NCBI RefSeq assembly: GCF_018294505.1
Contig: NC_057802.1
Location: forward strand, 554,429,712-554,493,711
Direction of reading: 5' to 3'
Length of the DNA: 64,000 nucleotides
Source of the DNA: Triticum aestivum
Taxonomy: Eukaryota > Streptophyta > Magnoliopsida > Poales > Poaceae
Position numbers and translations under genes: made by a program. Positions within the stretch are counted from its first letter, which is position 1, and each line of letters starts with the position of its first letter. The notes below the pieces were generated by a model, which did not search any database, was not told the DNA's origin, and saw only the letters and a list, made by a program, of their open reading frames with translations. Shown here piece by piece: positions 46,146 to 57,403 of this stretch.

Positions 46146-46502
46146 CTATCCTCTGCAGCGGGTGATGGAGGAGCAGCCACGGGAGTAGGGGTTGGCCTGC
46201 CCGCCGGGGCGGCAGTTGTAGTAGGACGCGCCGCGGACCGAGCACGGCACGGCGTTGCGCCGCAGCGCGTCGTAGCCGATGTAGCCGCCTCCGCCCAGAT
46301 GCCTCCGCGGCGTCGCCTCTCCGCCGCACCCCTCCTCGTCCTCCACCCTGCACGCCGCCTGCATGGCGGCGCCGCCGCCGTAATCCTCCGCTGGCCACCC
46401 GCTGCTTCCCGCATCTAGCTCGGCTGCGACGACGAGGACGAGGAGCGCGGCAACGGCGACGATGAGCGCGCGGCTCGGCATCGGCGGCGCCATCTCGTGC
46501 AC
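46146..46502 (-). CDS. Rapid alkalinization factor (RALF) peptide hormone precursor
   Basis: Single-exon precursor of about 115-118 residues. A second Met nine bases in (MAPPMPSRALIVAV...) may be the true start. The hydrophobic signal segment ALIVAVAALLVLVVAAELDA directs secretion. A propeptide with an acidic Cys-containing stretch follows, then the dibasic RRHL, which fits the RRxL site cut by the subtilase S1P. The mature part has YIGY (canonical YISY/YI.Y receptor-contact motif) and four cysteines in RALF spacing: VPCSVRGASYYNC, then ANPYSRGCSSITRC. RALF peptides are apoplastic signals read by FERONIA-type receptor kinases and raise external pH. The frame is intact. The gene is single and lies in a host-DNA island between two Caspar-like transposons. 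G/C-rich codons contrast with the AT-rich surroundings, as usual for short monocot genes. No TATA box was fixed. Confidence 0.93.
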   Translation of the reverse strand: MHEMAPPMPSRALIVAVAALLVLVVAAELDAGSSGWPAEDYGGGAAMQAACRVEDEEGCGGEATPRRHLGGGGYIGYDALRRNAVPCSVRGASYYNCRPGGQANPYSRGCSSITRCRG

Positions 46503-47590
46503 CCTGCCAGATGCTGCGCTCCGGGAGGGCGGGGGTCGACGTTACTAACTAGCCTGCGCCGATCGAGCTATGACACTAGTGTAAAGCTGTAGTGCTGCTG
46601 CCTTCGCTCTTGTGCTTGTGTGTCGACGTGTGGGGTAGTGGACTGGCCGGGGTGCAGTGTGGTTAAGATCCCATCAGGACGGTCGCTTAAAGAAATCAGC
46701 AGAGTTCTAAATGCGGAGAGGGAGTGTGAATCACTCAGTACGCGGCAATGACTGACTTTCCAACCTCAAATCCTTGCACTACTACACATTTGTACTGGTA
46801 ACATTTTGTAATTTGAAATTAAAAAATATGAAAACAAGCAAACCCTCATTTTGCTGACACGAAGAGGACTGATGTCTTTTGGATATTTGGTAAGCGAAGC
46901 AAACGGTTGGCCAGATCCATGCTGTGTTAATTAGGGCGTCCGGCCGGCTGGAAGAACATGCCAAATTTAAGAACAGATGGCAGTACAAGATGTGTGTACT
47001 TCGTTGGGATTGTTAATACACGATCCACATGCTCTAGGACACACTGACTTTTCTTTGCCTCGATCAAACCTCCAAGCAAGAACCCTATCCTCACTTGCTA
47101 GTTTCTACGCAGTGGCTTGTTAAGTTACTGTGCCCGATGTACTACAAAACCTGTGTGTGGATTCTGGCGATATCTTTAACTGCACTTGTTTACAGTGCCC
47201 GGGCGGCAGCGGCTAACGACGACGATCTTGACCCTTGACAACAACATGGTAACATGGCGCGGCAATAGGATACGGGGAGGTTTTGTCCGCGGGCGCCGCG
47301 GGCACGTGAGGGGCAACCATTTCTTAAGCATATCTTGGCTGTATCTGCAGCTGCATACATCCAGCTGAAACACAGCTAGTTTTAAGAAATCGATCTGGGC
47401 GACATACACAGACAGGCCTCGCTCGCTCTGACATTTGCATGATGGGCAGATTCAATATATCTGGGCTTCTAGATGTATACAGCATTATTTGGAGTGCAGA
47501 AAGTTTTATTTGTGGATTAATGGATTTGATTTGACCAACCCCAGAGCAAAGATGTATGCTGAAATTCTTGGTTACTGCATCGACATTAAA
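46503..47590. other. Upstream flank of the RALF gene and spacer
   Basis: No gene recognised. The segment nearest 46503-46700 would hold the RALF promoter. 47180-47320 is GC-rich without a convincing frame. Confidence 0.4.
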
Positions 47591-47837
47591 CTTCACACGC
47601 TCCTATGGAGGGGCGCATCAAACAGTAGGTCCAACAACAGTAATGCTTCTGCTAACCGGAGTATTGGTCTTTCCAAGTACCTAGATGTCCAACAAAACGA
47701 GGATATGAGCATATGTGTAGCCAGTGCGGGTTGGAACATTTCTTCGGAAATAGCCTTCCTTCTCGCGCTCCAGGTGGCCCAAAGAGTCACCACCAAGCGG
47801 GTGAATTCATCATGCGACAACGATCCATGCATGGAGA
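47590..47837 (-). pseudogene. Fragment resembling the C-terminal RNase H side of a plant LINE-like reverse transcriptase
   Basis: Minus-strand peptide HDEFTRLVVTLWATWSARRK followed by AISEEMFQPALATHMLISSF recalls the W.IW..RNKA/RRKAI block seen just before RNase H-like domains of plant non-LTR elements. Element E2 is inserted in it at 47838, and a short continuation lies after 57406. It is too short for a firm call. Confidence 0.4.
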
Positions 47838-48206
47838 CACTAGTAGAAAAAGATGCTTCCATACGCCCCCATTAGTCCTCAAAATAATCGAACCGCGACA
47901 AAAGGGGTCTTTAGTCGCGGTTCGGGAGGAGACCCGCGACCAACTATCTGGGCCCAGCGCGCTCGGTCGACAGCTGGCGGACGGGAGGGGCTTTAGTCCC
48001 GGTTGGCCTGGCCAACCGGGACTAAAGGTCCCCGAAGGCCTTCAGTCGCGGTTGGCCAGGCCAACCGGGACTAAAGGCCCATCTAGCTGGCGGACGGGAG
48101 GGGCTTTAGTCCCGGTTGGCCTGGCCAACCGGGACTAAAGGTCCCCGAAGGCCTTTAGTCGCGGTTGGCCAGGCCAACCGGGACTAAAGGCCCATCCCTA
48201 TATATA
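47838..48206. promoter_or_regulatory. Left terminal motif cluster and TATA box of E2
   Basis: TTAGTCCCGGTTGGCCTGGC and its inverse CCAACCGGGACTAAAGG occur as three or more palindromic pairs between 47990 and 48190; the block 47985-48075 is repeated at 48095-48190. CCTATATATAGG at 48198 follows and is a likely TATA box for the transposase gene. Confidence 0.85.
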
Positions 48207-48525
48207 GGACTCAGCTCACTTCACTTCACTCAGCTCACTTCACAATTTTCAGAAGGGGGTGGTGGGTTTGCTTTTGGTTCCTCCTATGCACACAAGGTGT
48301 TCGATGAAATGCCCGAGAGCCTGAAACAAACATGATATGAAGTGTCCGAGCCACACTTGAGCTTTCTCATTTATTTTTCCTCCGCGATCGCGGTTAGCAA
48401 CTTGAACCTTTCATGTGTCATTGATAAAATATGCATGTGTGTAGTTCATTGTTTAATTTGTATTATTTCTAGCTAGTTAGTTTAACAAATGCATGATGGT
48501 TAATTATATACTTTATATAATAATA

Positions 48526-51009
48526 ATGAAGATGAATCGGCAATGGATGTACGGTCCCCGACTCTCCGGCAAGTTCACTACGGGTTTGAAAGATTTCCTC
48601 ATAGTGGCAAATGCGAACAAGCAGCAAGGTTTTATTATCTGTCCATGTGCTGTCTGTAAGAATCAGAAGGGTTACTCCTCCTCAAGAGACGTTCACATGC
48701 ACCTGCTACGGCACGGTTTCATGCCAAGCTATAATTGTTGGACCAAGCATGGAGAAAGAGGGGTTAGAATGGAAGAAGATGAAGAAGGGGATGATATCGA
48801 TGACAACTATCATGATCATTTCGGTGATACTTTCATGGAGGATGATGCTGAAGGTGGGGAAGGGTTAGGTGAAGGTGAAGAAGAGGCACATGATGAGCCC
48901 GCTGATGATCTTGGTCGGACCATTGCTGATGCACGGAGACGCTGCGAAACTGACAAGGATAGGGAGAATTTGGATCGCATGTTAGAGGATCACAAAAAGT
49001 CGTTGTATCCAGGATGAGATAATAGTCTGAAAAAGCTGGGCTGCACACTGGATTTGCTAAAATGGAAGGCACAGGAAGGTGTAGGTGACTCATCATTTGA
49101 AAATTTGCTGAAAATGTTGAAGAATATGTTTCCGAAGAATAACGAGTTGCCCGCCAGTACGTACGAAGCAAAGAAGGTTGTCTGCCCTCTAGGTTTAGAG
49201 GTTCTGAAGATACATGCATGCATTAACGATTGCATCCTCTACCGCGGTGAATACGAGAATTTGAATGAATGCCCTGTATGCACTGCATTGCGTTATAAGA
49301 TCAGAGGCGATGACCCTGGTGACGATGTTGAGGGCGAGAAACCCAGGAAGAGGGTTCCCGCCAAGGTGATGTGGTATGCTCCTATAATACCACGGTTGAA
49401 ACGTCTGTTCATGAACAAAAAGCATGCGAAGTCGTTGCGATGGCACAAAGAGGACCGTAAGTCCGACGGGGAGTTGAGACACCCCGCTGATGGAACGCAA
49501 TGGAGAAAGATCGACAGAGTGTTCAAAGATTTTGCAGCTGACGCAAGGAACATAAGATTTGGTCTAAGTACTGATGGCATGAATCCTTTTGGCGAGCAGA
49601 GCTCCAGCCATAGCACCTGGCCCGTGACTCTATGCATCTACAACCTTCCTCCTTGGTTGTGCATGAAGCGGAAGTTCATTATGATGCCAGTGCTCATCCA
49701 AGGTCCAAAGCAACCCGGGAACGACATCGATGTGTACCTAAGGCCATTAGTTGATGAACTTTTACAGTTGTGGGCCAGACCTGGTGTACGTGTCTGGGAT
49801 GAGCACAAAGGAGAGGAATTTGACCTACGAGCGTTGCTTTTTGTAACCATCAACGATTGGCCTGCTCTCAGTAACCTTTCGGGACAGACAAATAAGGGAT
49901 ACAATGCATGCACGCACTGCTTACATGAGACTGAAAGTGTACGTTTGGTTAATTGTAAGAAGAACGTGTACCTGGGTCATCGTCGATTTCTTCCCCGAAA
50001 TCATAATGTAAGAAAGAAAGGCAAGCATATCAACGGCAAGGCAGATCACCGGCCGAGCCTGCGGAACGTACTGGTGCTGAGATATTTGATATGGTCAAGG
50101 ATTTGAAAGTCATCTTTGGAAAGGGTCCTGGCGGACCATCAGTTCCGCGGGGAGTTGACGGGCACGCACCCATGTGGAAGAAGAAATCTATATTTTGGGA
50201 GCTAGAATATTGGAAAGTCCTAGATGTCCGCTCTGCAATCGACGTGATGCATGTTACGAAGAATATTTGCGTGAACCTGCTAAGCTTCTTGGGCGTGTAT
50301 GGGAAGACAAATGATACAAAGGAAGCACGGCAGGACCAGCAACTTTTGAAAGACCCAGATGACCGGCATCCGGAATGGTTTCAAGGTCGTGCCAGCTACG
50401 CTCTTACCAAAGAAGAGAAGGTCATTTTTTTTGAATGCCTGAGCAGTATGAAGGTCCCGTCTGGCTTCCCGTCGAATATAAAGGGAATAATAAACATGGC
50501 GGAGAAAAAGTTCCAAAACCTGAAGTCTCACGACTGCCACGTGATTATGACGCAATTGCTTCCGATTGCTTTGAGGGGGCTCCTACCGGAAAATGTTCGA
50601 GTAGCCATTGTGAAGCTATGTGCATTCCTCAATGCAATCTCTCAGAAGGTAATCAATCCAGAAGATCTACCACGGTTACAGAACGATGTGGTCCAATGCC
50701 TTGTCAGTTTCAAGTTGGTGTTCCCACCATCCTTCTTCGATATTATGACGCACCTCCTGCTCCACCTAGTCGAAGAGATTTCCATTCTCGGTCCTGTATT
50801 TCTACACAATATGTTCCCCTTTGAGAGGTTCATGGGAGTATTAAAGAAATATGTTCGTAACCGTGCTAGGCCAGAAGGAAGCATCGTCAAGGGCTATGGA
50901 AATTCCGCCCTTCAAAGTGAACACTGACCCAAGCATTAAGTTAAATGATGAGGAAGCTCCATGGATACGGCACAATCGTAAGCAAGCAGGGATACAAGGG
51001 AAGAATTGA
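48526..51009 (+). pseudogene. TNP2-type CACTA transposase of E2, broken
   Basis: ATG at 48526 (MKMNRQWMYGPRLSGKF) opens the transposase-associated zinc domain (CPCAVCKNQKGY, RHGFMPSYNCWTKHGE), then an acidic stretch. A TGA at 49015-49017 interrupts it; the same frame then continues (LKKLGCTLDLLKWKAQ). The Transposase_21 core follows (KVMWYAPIIPRLKRLFMNKK, RFGLSTDGMNPFG, WPVTLCIYNLPPW). A one-base change near 50056 shifts the frame before FDMVKDLKVIFGKGPGG, and AIDVMHVTKNI follows. DUF4218-like sequence (FDIMTHLLLHLVEEI) ends abruptly at KGYGNS. An internal deletion near 50905 joins it to the C-terminal tail (VNTDPSIKLNDEEAPWIRHN), stop at 51007-51009, so the DUF4216 part is missing. Three lesions make it inactive. 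Confidence 0.9.
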
Positions 51010-51099
51010 TGTGTAATAATTTATTGTACCAAACTTTGTATTTGGTCGATGAACTGAATGATGTATCAAACCTTTTGTCAAACCTTCAAGGGATCGATG

Positions 51100-51275
51100 A
51101 ACTGAATTTTTTGATATATTATTTGTATTTTTAAGATTTTAAAATGAATTAGTTTTATTTTTCTGATTTTTTGATATATAATTGTATTTTTAAGATTTTA
51201 AAATGAATTAGTTTTATTTTTCTGATTTTTTGATATATAATTGTATTTTTAAGATTTTAAAATGAATTAGAAACA
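51100..51275. repeat. Short tandem repeat, about 60-65 bp unit
   Basis: TTTTTGATATATAATTGTAT, then TTTTAAGATTTTAAAATGAA and TTAGTTTTATTTTTCTGA occur about two and a half times in a row. Confidence 0.85.
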
Positions 51276-51279
51276 AAAT

Positions 51280-51905
51280 AATATAAACTTTAATAAAAGA
51301 TATGAGTACAAACAAAATAAAATAAATTTTAATAACATAAATAAAATTTATGACACTAAAATTATCAAAGTATTTTCTGTTCAAAACATTATAAGCAACC
51401 TCTAGTATTTTTGAAACTAAAATTATATAAAATTGATTCAACTAAAAATATCGAAGTATTTTCTGTTCAAAATCATTGAAAGCTAAAAGAATTTTCATAA
51501 AGAACTTTTTTTCTTAGAAACTTTAATAGCAAAAATAATTATCATAAAGTAGAATAAATAAGTAATTAGAAACAAAATAAAATAAAATAAATAAGTTTTT
51601 TGTTGTAAGTAGAAACAAAACAAAATAAATAAAGCAAAAAGAAAACAAAAAACAGGCAAAAAATAAAAAATATGCCACCTACTGGGCCACCACGGCCTGA
51701 ATACGACTAGAAACCCATCGATGGGCCAGGATTCAGGCCCGCAGAAGGCCCAGTAGGCCCATCAGGCATAGCAGTCACAATTAGGCCCGTAAGCCTGCAA
51801 TGGAGAGGAGCTCAAGAGGGGAGCGGCAGTGGGGCTTATAAACCACTGCGCGCCCCTCTCAACTAGCGAGGTGGGACTAAACTAGCTAGGGGAGCGGCAG
51901 TGGTA
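51280..51905. repeat. AT-rich filler and shared GC module of Caspar-like elements (copy in E2)
   Basis: Matches the E1 region 34830-35350 in order: ATTATCAAAGTATTTTCTGT, then CCACCACGGCCTGAATACGA, then TTAGGCCCGTAAGCCTGCAA and CTCAACTAGCGAGGTGGGAC. It marks the start of the second transcription unit. Confidence 0.85.
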
Positions 51906-51909
51906 GCAG

Positions 51910-52127
51910 CACAATGCCTTTAGTCGCGGTTGGGGAGGCGGACCGCGACTAAAGGGTCTTTCTGCGCGGGAACGAAAGCGGCGCCAAAACCCTTTAGTCC
52001 CGGTTGGGGAGGAGGACCGCGACTAAAGGTACCCTTTAGTCGCGGTTGGTGTGGCCAACCGCGACTAAAGGGTACCTTTAGTCGCGGTCCGCTTCCCCAA
52101 CCGGGACTAAAGGTACGTCTATATATA
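51910..52127. promoter_or_regulatory. Internal motif cluster and TATA box before the second gene of E2
   Basis: CCTTTAGTCGCGGTTGG, CCGCGACTAAAGG, CCTTTAGTCCCGGTTGGGGA and CCAACCGGGACTAAAGG appear in both orientations within about 200 bp, far from either end. TATATATA at 52120 follows directly. It corresponds in place and form to 35358-35610 in E1. Confidence 0.75.
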
Positions 52128-52399
52128 CTGCACTTAGCAGTTTCCGCCACTTCCCATTCTCCTCTCTCGATGCCGAAGGCCTGCCCCGACGCCGATCGCC
52201 GCCCGACGCCCTGCCCCGACGCCGACGCCGACGCCGAAGCCCTGCGTGCCACCGCCCCCGTCCCCAGTGAGCGCCGCCGCCGCCCGTGCCCTGCCCTTAG
52301 CGCTCTGCCGCCGCCGCAGCGTGCCCGTGGCCCTTGCCCGCCGCCCGCCGCCCGACGCCCTGCCGCCCGCCGCCCGCCGTCCGCTGCCCCTGCCTGCCG

Positions 52400-52960
52400 T
52401 CCTCCGCGCGCCGGCAGAAGAAGAAGAAGGAAGAAGAAAAAGGAAGAAGAAGAAGAAAGAAAAAGGAAAAAGGAAGAAGAAGAAAGAAGGAAGAAGAAAA
52501 CAAAAGAAAAACAAGAAAAAGGAAGAAAAAAGGAAAAAGGAAGAAAAAAAAGAAAAAGGAAGAAGAAAGCAAAAAAGGAAACAAAAGAAAACACAAGAAA
52601 AACAAACAGAAGAAAAAAACAGAAGAAAAAGGAAAAAGGAAACAAAAGAAAACACAAGAAAAACAAACTGAAGAAAAAAACTGAAGAAAAAAGGAAAAAA
52701 GGAAGAAAAAAACAGAAGAAAAACAAAAGAAAACAAAAGAAAACAGAAGAAAAAGGAAGAAGAAAAAAAGAAGAAAGAAAAAGGAAGAAGAAAAAAATGA
52801 AAACCAAATGAAAACCAAAAGAAAGAAGAAAGAAAAAGGAAGAAGAAAAAAAGAAGAAGAAAGGAAGAAGAAGAAAGAGGAAGAAGAAAGGAAGAAGAAG
52901 AAAAAAAGAAGAAAAAAGGAAGAAGAAAGAACCAAATGAAAACCAAAAAGAAAAACAAAG
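52400..52960 (+). repeat. Long purine-rich low-complexity tract
   Basis: More than 500 bp is almost only A and G on the plus strand, with an occasional C (GAAGAAGAAAAAGGAAG words; ACAAAAGAAAACACAAG-type units repeated between 52500 and 52740). It lies between the second TATA box and the first coding exon of the second gene. Open Lys/Glu or, on the minus strand, Phe/Ser frames are composition artefacts. Such tracts can adopt triplex structures; that is not shown here. Confidence 0.88.
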
Positions 52961-53089
52961 AAAACAAAACAAAATACTTGGCAGTGCTCAATAATCTTAT
53001 TTTTTAATTCCTCCTCCTGTATGTCCCCTTAATCTTATTTTTTAATTCCTTTATACTTAAAGAATTTTTACTACATGCAGGAGTGACAT

Positions 53090-55955
53090 ATGGCGGACGA
53101 TAGAGCCGAGCCGCTTAGGGATCCGGAGGCTGAACGTTATCTAATGGGCATCATCAACAACGAGATTCCTTATGTGCCGGGCTCAGAATATGAGCAAGAA
53201 GAGGATGTAGTCTCTTCTTTTCTGAACCTTGAAGGTGGAACAGAGATTGTCGATGATCAAGAAGGTGAAGGAACGGACATTGTCGACGGAGGTCAACCGT
53301 CAACAAACGACGATCTCGAATTGCAAGTAGCAACCACCTCCAGCGAGGTATATATATACATTGAGCCTCTCGTGATACAAACTTACTGAAATGTGAATAC
53401 ATATGTATTAACGCGCGCGACTCTCTTTCTTTTTTTAGCCCTCCGGATTGAGTACGACAAAGCGTGGCAAATCCAAGGCGATGAAAACAGGAGAAACATA
53501 TGCCATTGAGTTTGTCAGTGAAACCGGCAAGCCCCTACAGCACACCTCAAAGTTTATCAACCAATGCGGAGTCGTTATTAGAGACAACGTCCCGATCACC
53601 GTCCAGGAATGGAAGGAGCCAAAGAAGGCACGTATTGGTTTCAGTTTTGTCGACAAGAGAACGAAAAAGGATTGCTGGAGAAAGCTTATGGAACATTTCA
53701 TTCTACCTCCGGAATACAACAAAGTCGATGAATTCGGTAACGAGGTTCTGGGTGGACGTCAGAGGAGGAGGCTAGTTAAAGAGTTCGCTCTTCAGAAGAT
53801 GGGCGAAGCATTCCGGAACTTCAAGAAAAATTTAACCCGTGACTATGTCAACAAGGGCAAGACTCCGGATTTCAATGGACAACATGAGAAACTAAAAGAT
53901 GATTGGCCAGAATTTGTGAGGCAAAAGCAATCGGAGCATTTCAAGGAAATATCGAAAAAAAATAAGGATAACACGAGTAAGAAAAAGTTCCATCATATTA
54001 TGGGGCCAGGAGGATACCGCCTTTCGGAGCCTAGGTGGCAGAAGATGGAGGAGGACCTGAGGGTGCGAGGAATCCCTCTAGGTACAGAGGGATGGGACCC
54101 AAGGGCCAAAAGCTGGTGGTACGGGCATGGGGGATCGCTAGACCCGGAGACAGGGGTGTGTGTTCACCGGCAGAGACAGTTTGCTCCCACCCAAGCCCTT
54201 ATTGACGCAATGACCCAAGCTCAAGAGGGCTTGATCAAGTTCAACAGAGAGAAAGACGCACTGACAACAGCCCTCGGGAATGATGAACACGGAGGACGTG
54301 TACGAGGCAAAGGCAAAGTTCCGTGGAAAGTAAGGTTTTCCCAGGACAATGACCCGTACTGTTACAGAAGCCGTAAGAGAAAGACGGACCGGGATGCAGA
54401 TCTTATGACGAAGTTTGCATCGGAACTCTATGAGTTGAAGCAGACCGTGCATGAACTAGTAAAAGAAAAATCGGCTGCAGGGCCGCATGAAGATCATGAA
54501 GCGGATCGCGGAAGCCAGCAGCGGAGAAGCAGCGTGGCTTCCACGGATGCCCCGCCTGGTGCTAGTGCACCGATGATCGAGATTCGTGCACCGGAGCCTT
54601 ACTACCCCGTGGATGATGTAAAGGAGATGAAAGAATGTGATCTGCATTATCCCGTGGGGAACGTTTCCACGAAGGTAGCTAGCGGCAGTGCTTTACCCTG
54701 TACACCTGGAGCACTCCACCACAACAACCCCATTGCATATGGCTATGCTCGTGTCACGGTGGAAGACATAGTCCAAGGGTTTGAGGACCTGGAGATTGAC
54801 AAACCTACACCCGAAGGGGAGAGAAGACTTGGAGATGTCAAGCGCCAGCTCATTCTATGGAAAAAGAAGTACATAGTGTTTCCAGGCGAGGCGCCAAGGC
54901 TAGCAAGTCCATCCCCCTCCGATGGTGGTGGTGGTGGTGGTGGCGGTGGTGGCGGTGGTGGTGGTCGTGGTGGTTCACCTACACCTCCTTCACGCCATTC
55001 GACGCCGTCCCCCGATCCACAACCTCCGGCGGGTACGACGCCCCCCCAATCCTCCTCCGGCAGGTACGACGCCCCCCAATCCACCTCCGGCGAAGAAGCA
55101 GAAGCAGGCGGACAGCAAGGAAACCCGCTCCTGGACTATTAACCCGGACCCTTATGTACCTAAGACCACAAGGGTACCGGAGCCATCACTGAAGCCTCTC
55201 CTCCCAAGGCCTGGGGAACTTACTGAAGCTGAAACCAAATTGGCCGCGTCTGCTGATTATGAGAAATGGAAGGCGGATATGAAGTCGATAAAAGAGCCTG
55301 AGCCCAAGCAAGTATTCACTGAGAAGCAAAAGAAGTGGGCTAAGGATTTTTTGACGACACCGTCCCAAGCCGAGCTGAATATGCCTGACGACTATGGACA
55401 TGAACTTTGTACGCAAGCAAAAATATTGAAGGAGGAGAAAGAAGAAAGTAAAAAAAGCGGGAAACAAGTTGACCAGCTCGGGATGCAGAAGAAACAATCG
55501 ATCCCCCCGCTCATAGTGAAAGCCGGTCCGGAAGAGGACCCCGAGATCATAGCAGCTGCGGCAGCACTTGGATTGACTGTAGCGAGTGCCATGAAACAAG
55601 CGTCCGAGATGGGTTTGAATCTTCGTGCCTTCTTAGTCCTTGAGGATGCGCCAGTATGTGAGATAGCATTACAATATGTGCGGAATGGGCCTCTCGTCGA
55701 GCCTGCGCGGGAGAAGAGTCTACCGCCACAAATGCGAAATCTGCTACGTTGGTACAAGCAATTCATAACATGGGCCGACAAAGAATATATTTATGCGGAT
55801 GTTACAGAGGAGCATCACACCAAACGGTACTCTGTACAAGTTCATATGAGTGAATTGTTCCAGCTGTTCAATCTGCGCGACCTCGACAAATCTATGCTGA
55901 GTTGCTACGTTCTGTAAGTGATTTATTTCTACCTCATCTCGTTCTTCATTGCCTG

Positions 55956-56022
<67 letters not shown>

Positions 56023-56878
56023 CCTAACTATATTGTTGCGTACGCTATTATGCAGATTGAAGATTTGGGAATGCAAAATAAGAAACATCCATGATGTTGG
56101 GTTCATTGACCCACATATCGTTAATGGACATGTGTTACAATATCACCCCGAAGACGTGGAGAAAGACTTGTACAAGTTTCTTAGAAAGCATCAACTCAAA
56201 AGTCATATTCTATTTCCTTACCATTTTGGGTGAGTGTTTCTCTCTTGTGCCCATTCTCTTTTGTTTACTCCATGCATGGTATGTCTAATCGATGAGTTAT
56301 GCATGACTGTGCATGTAACGTGTCCGCAGGTTCCACTGGATTTTGCTAAATATTGAACTTCACACCTCCAGAGTTCTAATCATGGACTCTATGGATTCGG
56401 ATCCAAAGCGTTGGGCCGACATGAGAAAAATGCTGCAAAAGTAATTATTTTCAATCATTTGAGCTCTATATCGATCGGTCTCTTTCGTTCATTTCCTAAT
56501 ATCAAGTAACTAATAACTCCCTTGTTCATTTAATTTTCTTTGCCCTGTAGGGTTTGGAGACGGTTCTCAGAAGAAATTGTCGGTGAATTCAAACATGAGC
56601 TAGATTTCAGAAGGTTAGTTAATGTGGATAAGCAGCCACCGGGGACCAATCTATGTGGATACTATGTTTGTGAGAACATCCGGAGACTAACCTCTGAGCG
56701 GAAGGCATCGAATAGCGTGCGGAACGCGACGGATAACTTGCGGAGGAGGCTTAGTCCAGAAGCTCGCTTCCGACCAATTCAAGATGAATTAGCAGGATTT
56801 TTCTTTAGGGAAGTCATCAATCCTAAAGGAGAACACTATACCGAGGACGCAGACATTTATATGCATACCCAAGATTGA
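53090..56878 (+). CDS. TNPA-like / C48 (Ulp1-like) cysteine protease gene of E2
   Basis: Exons fit 53090-53347, 53439-55913, 56056-56229, 56330-56440 and 56551-56878 with GT-AG borders and continuous phase, except one frame change in a seven-C run at 55041-55047. The next repeat of the same motif has six C, which restores frame. Order: acidic N-terminus; TNPA-like block (KKKFHHIMGPGGYRLSEPRW, SWWYGHGGSLDPETGVCV); a region near LPCTPGALHHNNPIAYGYAR resembling the DUF8039-type domain; a glycine run (54922-54980) and Pro repeats; a long helical stretch; then the Ulp1-like fold with FHWILLNIEL (His), IMDSMD (Asp) and QPPGTNLCGYYVC (Gln and Cys). All four catalytic positions are kept. Ulp1-type enzymes remove SUMO or related tags; the substrate here is unknown. 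Aside from the C-run, the gene is open, so it may still be expressed. Confidence 0.85.
54922..54980 (+). repeat. GGT/GGC trinucleotide repeat coding for glycine
   Basis: GGTGGTGGTGGTGGTGGTGG and following GGC/GGT units encode about fifteen glycines between the DUF8039-like and protease parts, a likely flexible hinge. Confidence 0.9.
55959..56019. repeat. (TA)n microsatellite in an intron
   Basis: About thirty uninterrupted TA units lie 45 bp after the donor at 55914, within the intron 55914-56055 of the protease gene. Length polymorphism is likely. Confidence 0.97.
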
Positions 56879-57139
56879 AACTTGTTCGAAGTTGTATATG
56901 GTCCTCCATCCTAATTGTGTATGGAAACTTGTTCGAAGTTGTATATGGTCACCCGAGATTGAATATATATTATATATTCCTCTTGAATTCTTCTTGTTTG
57001 AAATTTCATATGCATGTATATAGTATCGTAGAATATGTGTACTGAAACTTCATCAAAATTAAAACAAAACACAAAATAAAATATAAAAGAAATAAAACAC
57101 TACAAATTAAAAAGGAACCAGGTTTAGGGGGGCTAAAAC

Positions 57140-57403
57140 CCTAAACCTGCGGACGAGGCCTTTAGTCCCGGTTAGCCACGAGAACCGGGACTAAAGGTCC
57201 TCCGCCCCGACGGACCCCTGGCGGCCACGTGGACGGGCCTTTAGTCCCGGTCAGCCACGAGAACCGGGACTAAAGCCTTTAGTCGCGGTTCGTAAGTGGC
57301 GCGACTAAAGGGGGGTCTTTAGTCGCGCATATTTAGTCCCGGTTGCACAGCCGGGACTAAAGGCTGTTACGAACCGGGACTAAAGGGCTTTTTTCTACCA
57401 GTG
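57140..57403. repeat. Right terminal motif cluster of E2
   Basis: CCTTTAGTCCCGGTTAGCCA, GAACCGGGACTAAAGG, TTTAGTCGCGGTTCG and CAGCCGGGACTAAAGG words in both orientations lead to the CTACCAGTG end. Confidence 0.88.

Larger units (their letters stand above)
47838..57403 (+). mobile_element. Complete Caspar-like CACTA transposon E2
   Basis: The left end CACTAGTAGAAAAAGATGC starts at 47838. The right end GCTTTTTTCTACCAGTG ends at 57403 (one base differs from CTAGTG). AGA flanks both ends (47835-47837 and 57404-57406), a perfect target duplication. Length is 9,566 bp. It holds a TNP2-type transposase (broken), a conserved spacer, an internal motif cluster and a TNPA/Ulp1-like gene. Confidence 0.95.

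Noticed and set aside
46061..46414. Two Arg/Ala-rich minus-strand frames over the RALF gene
   Set aside because: They overlap RALF in other frames and lack any family feature; GC-rich composition explains them.
46778..46800. CACTACTACACATTTG as a possible CACTA terminus
   Set aside because: No subterminal motif cluster and no partner end with a target duplication nearby.
52134..52991. Very long Phe/Ser/Leu-rich minus-strand frames resembling multi-pass membrane proteins
   Set aside because: They are the antisense of the purine-rich tract; all three minus frames stay open only because of base composition.
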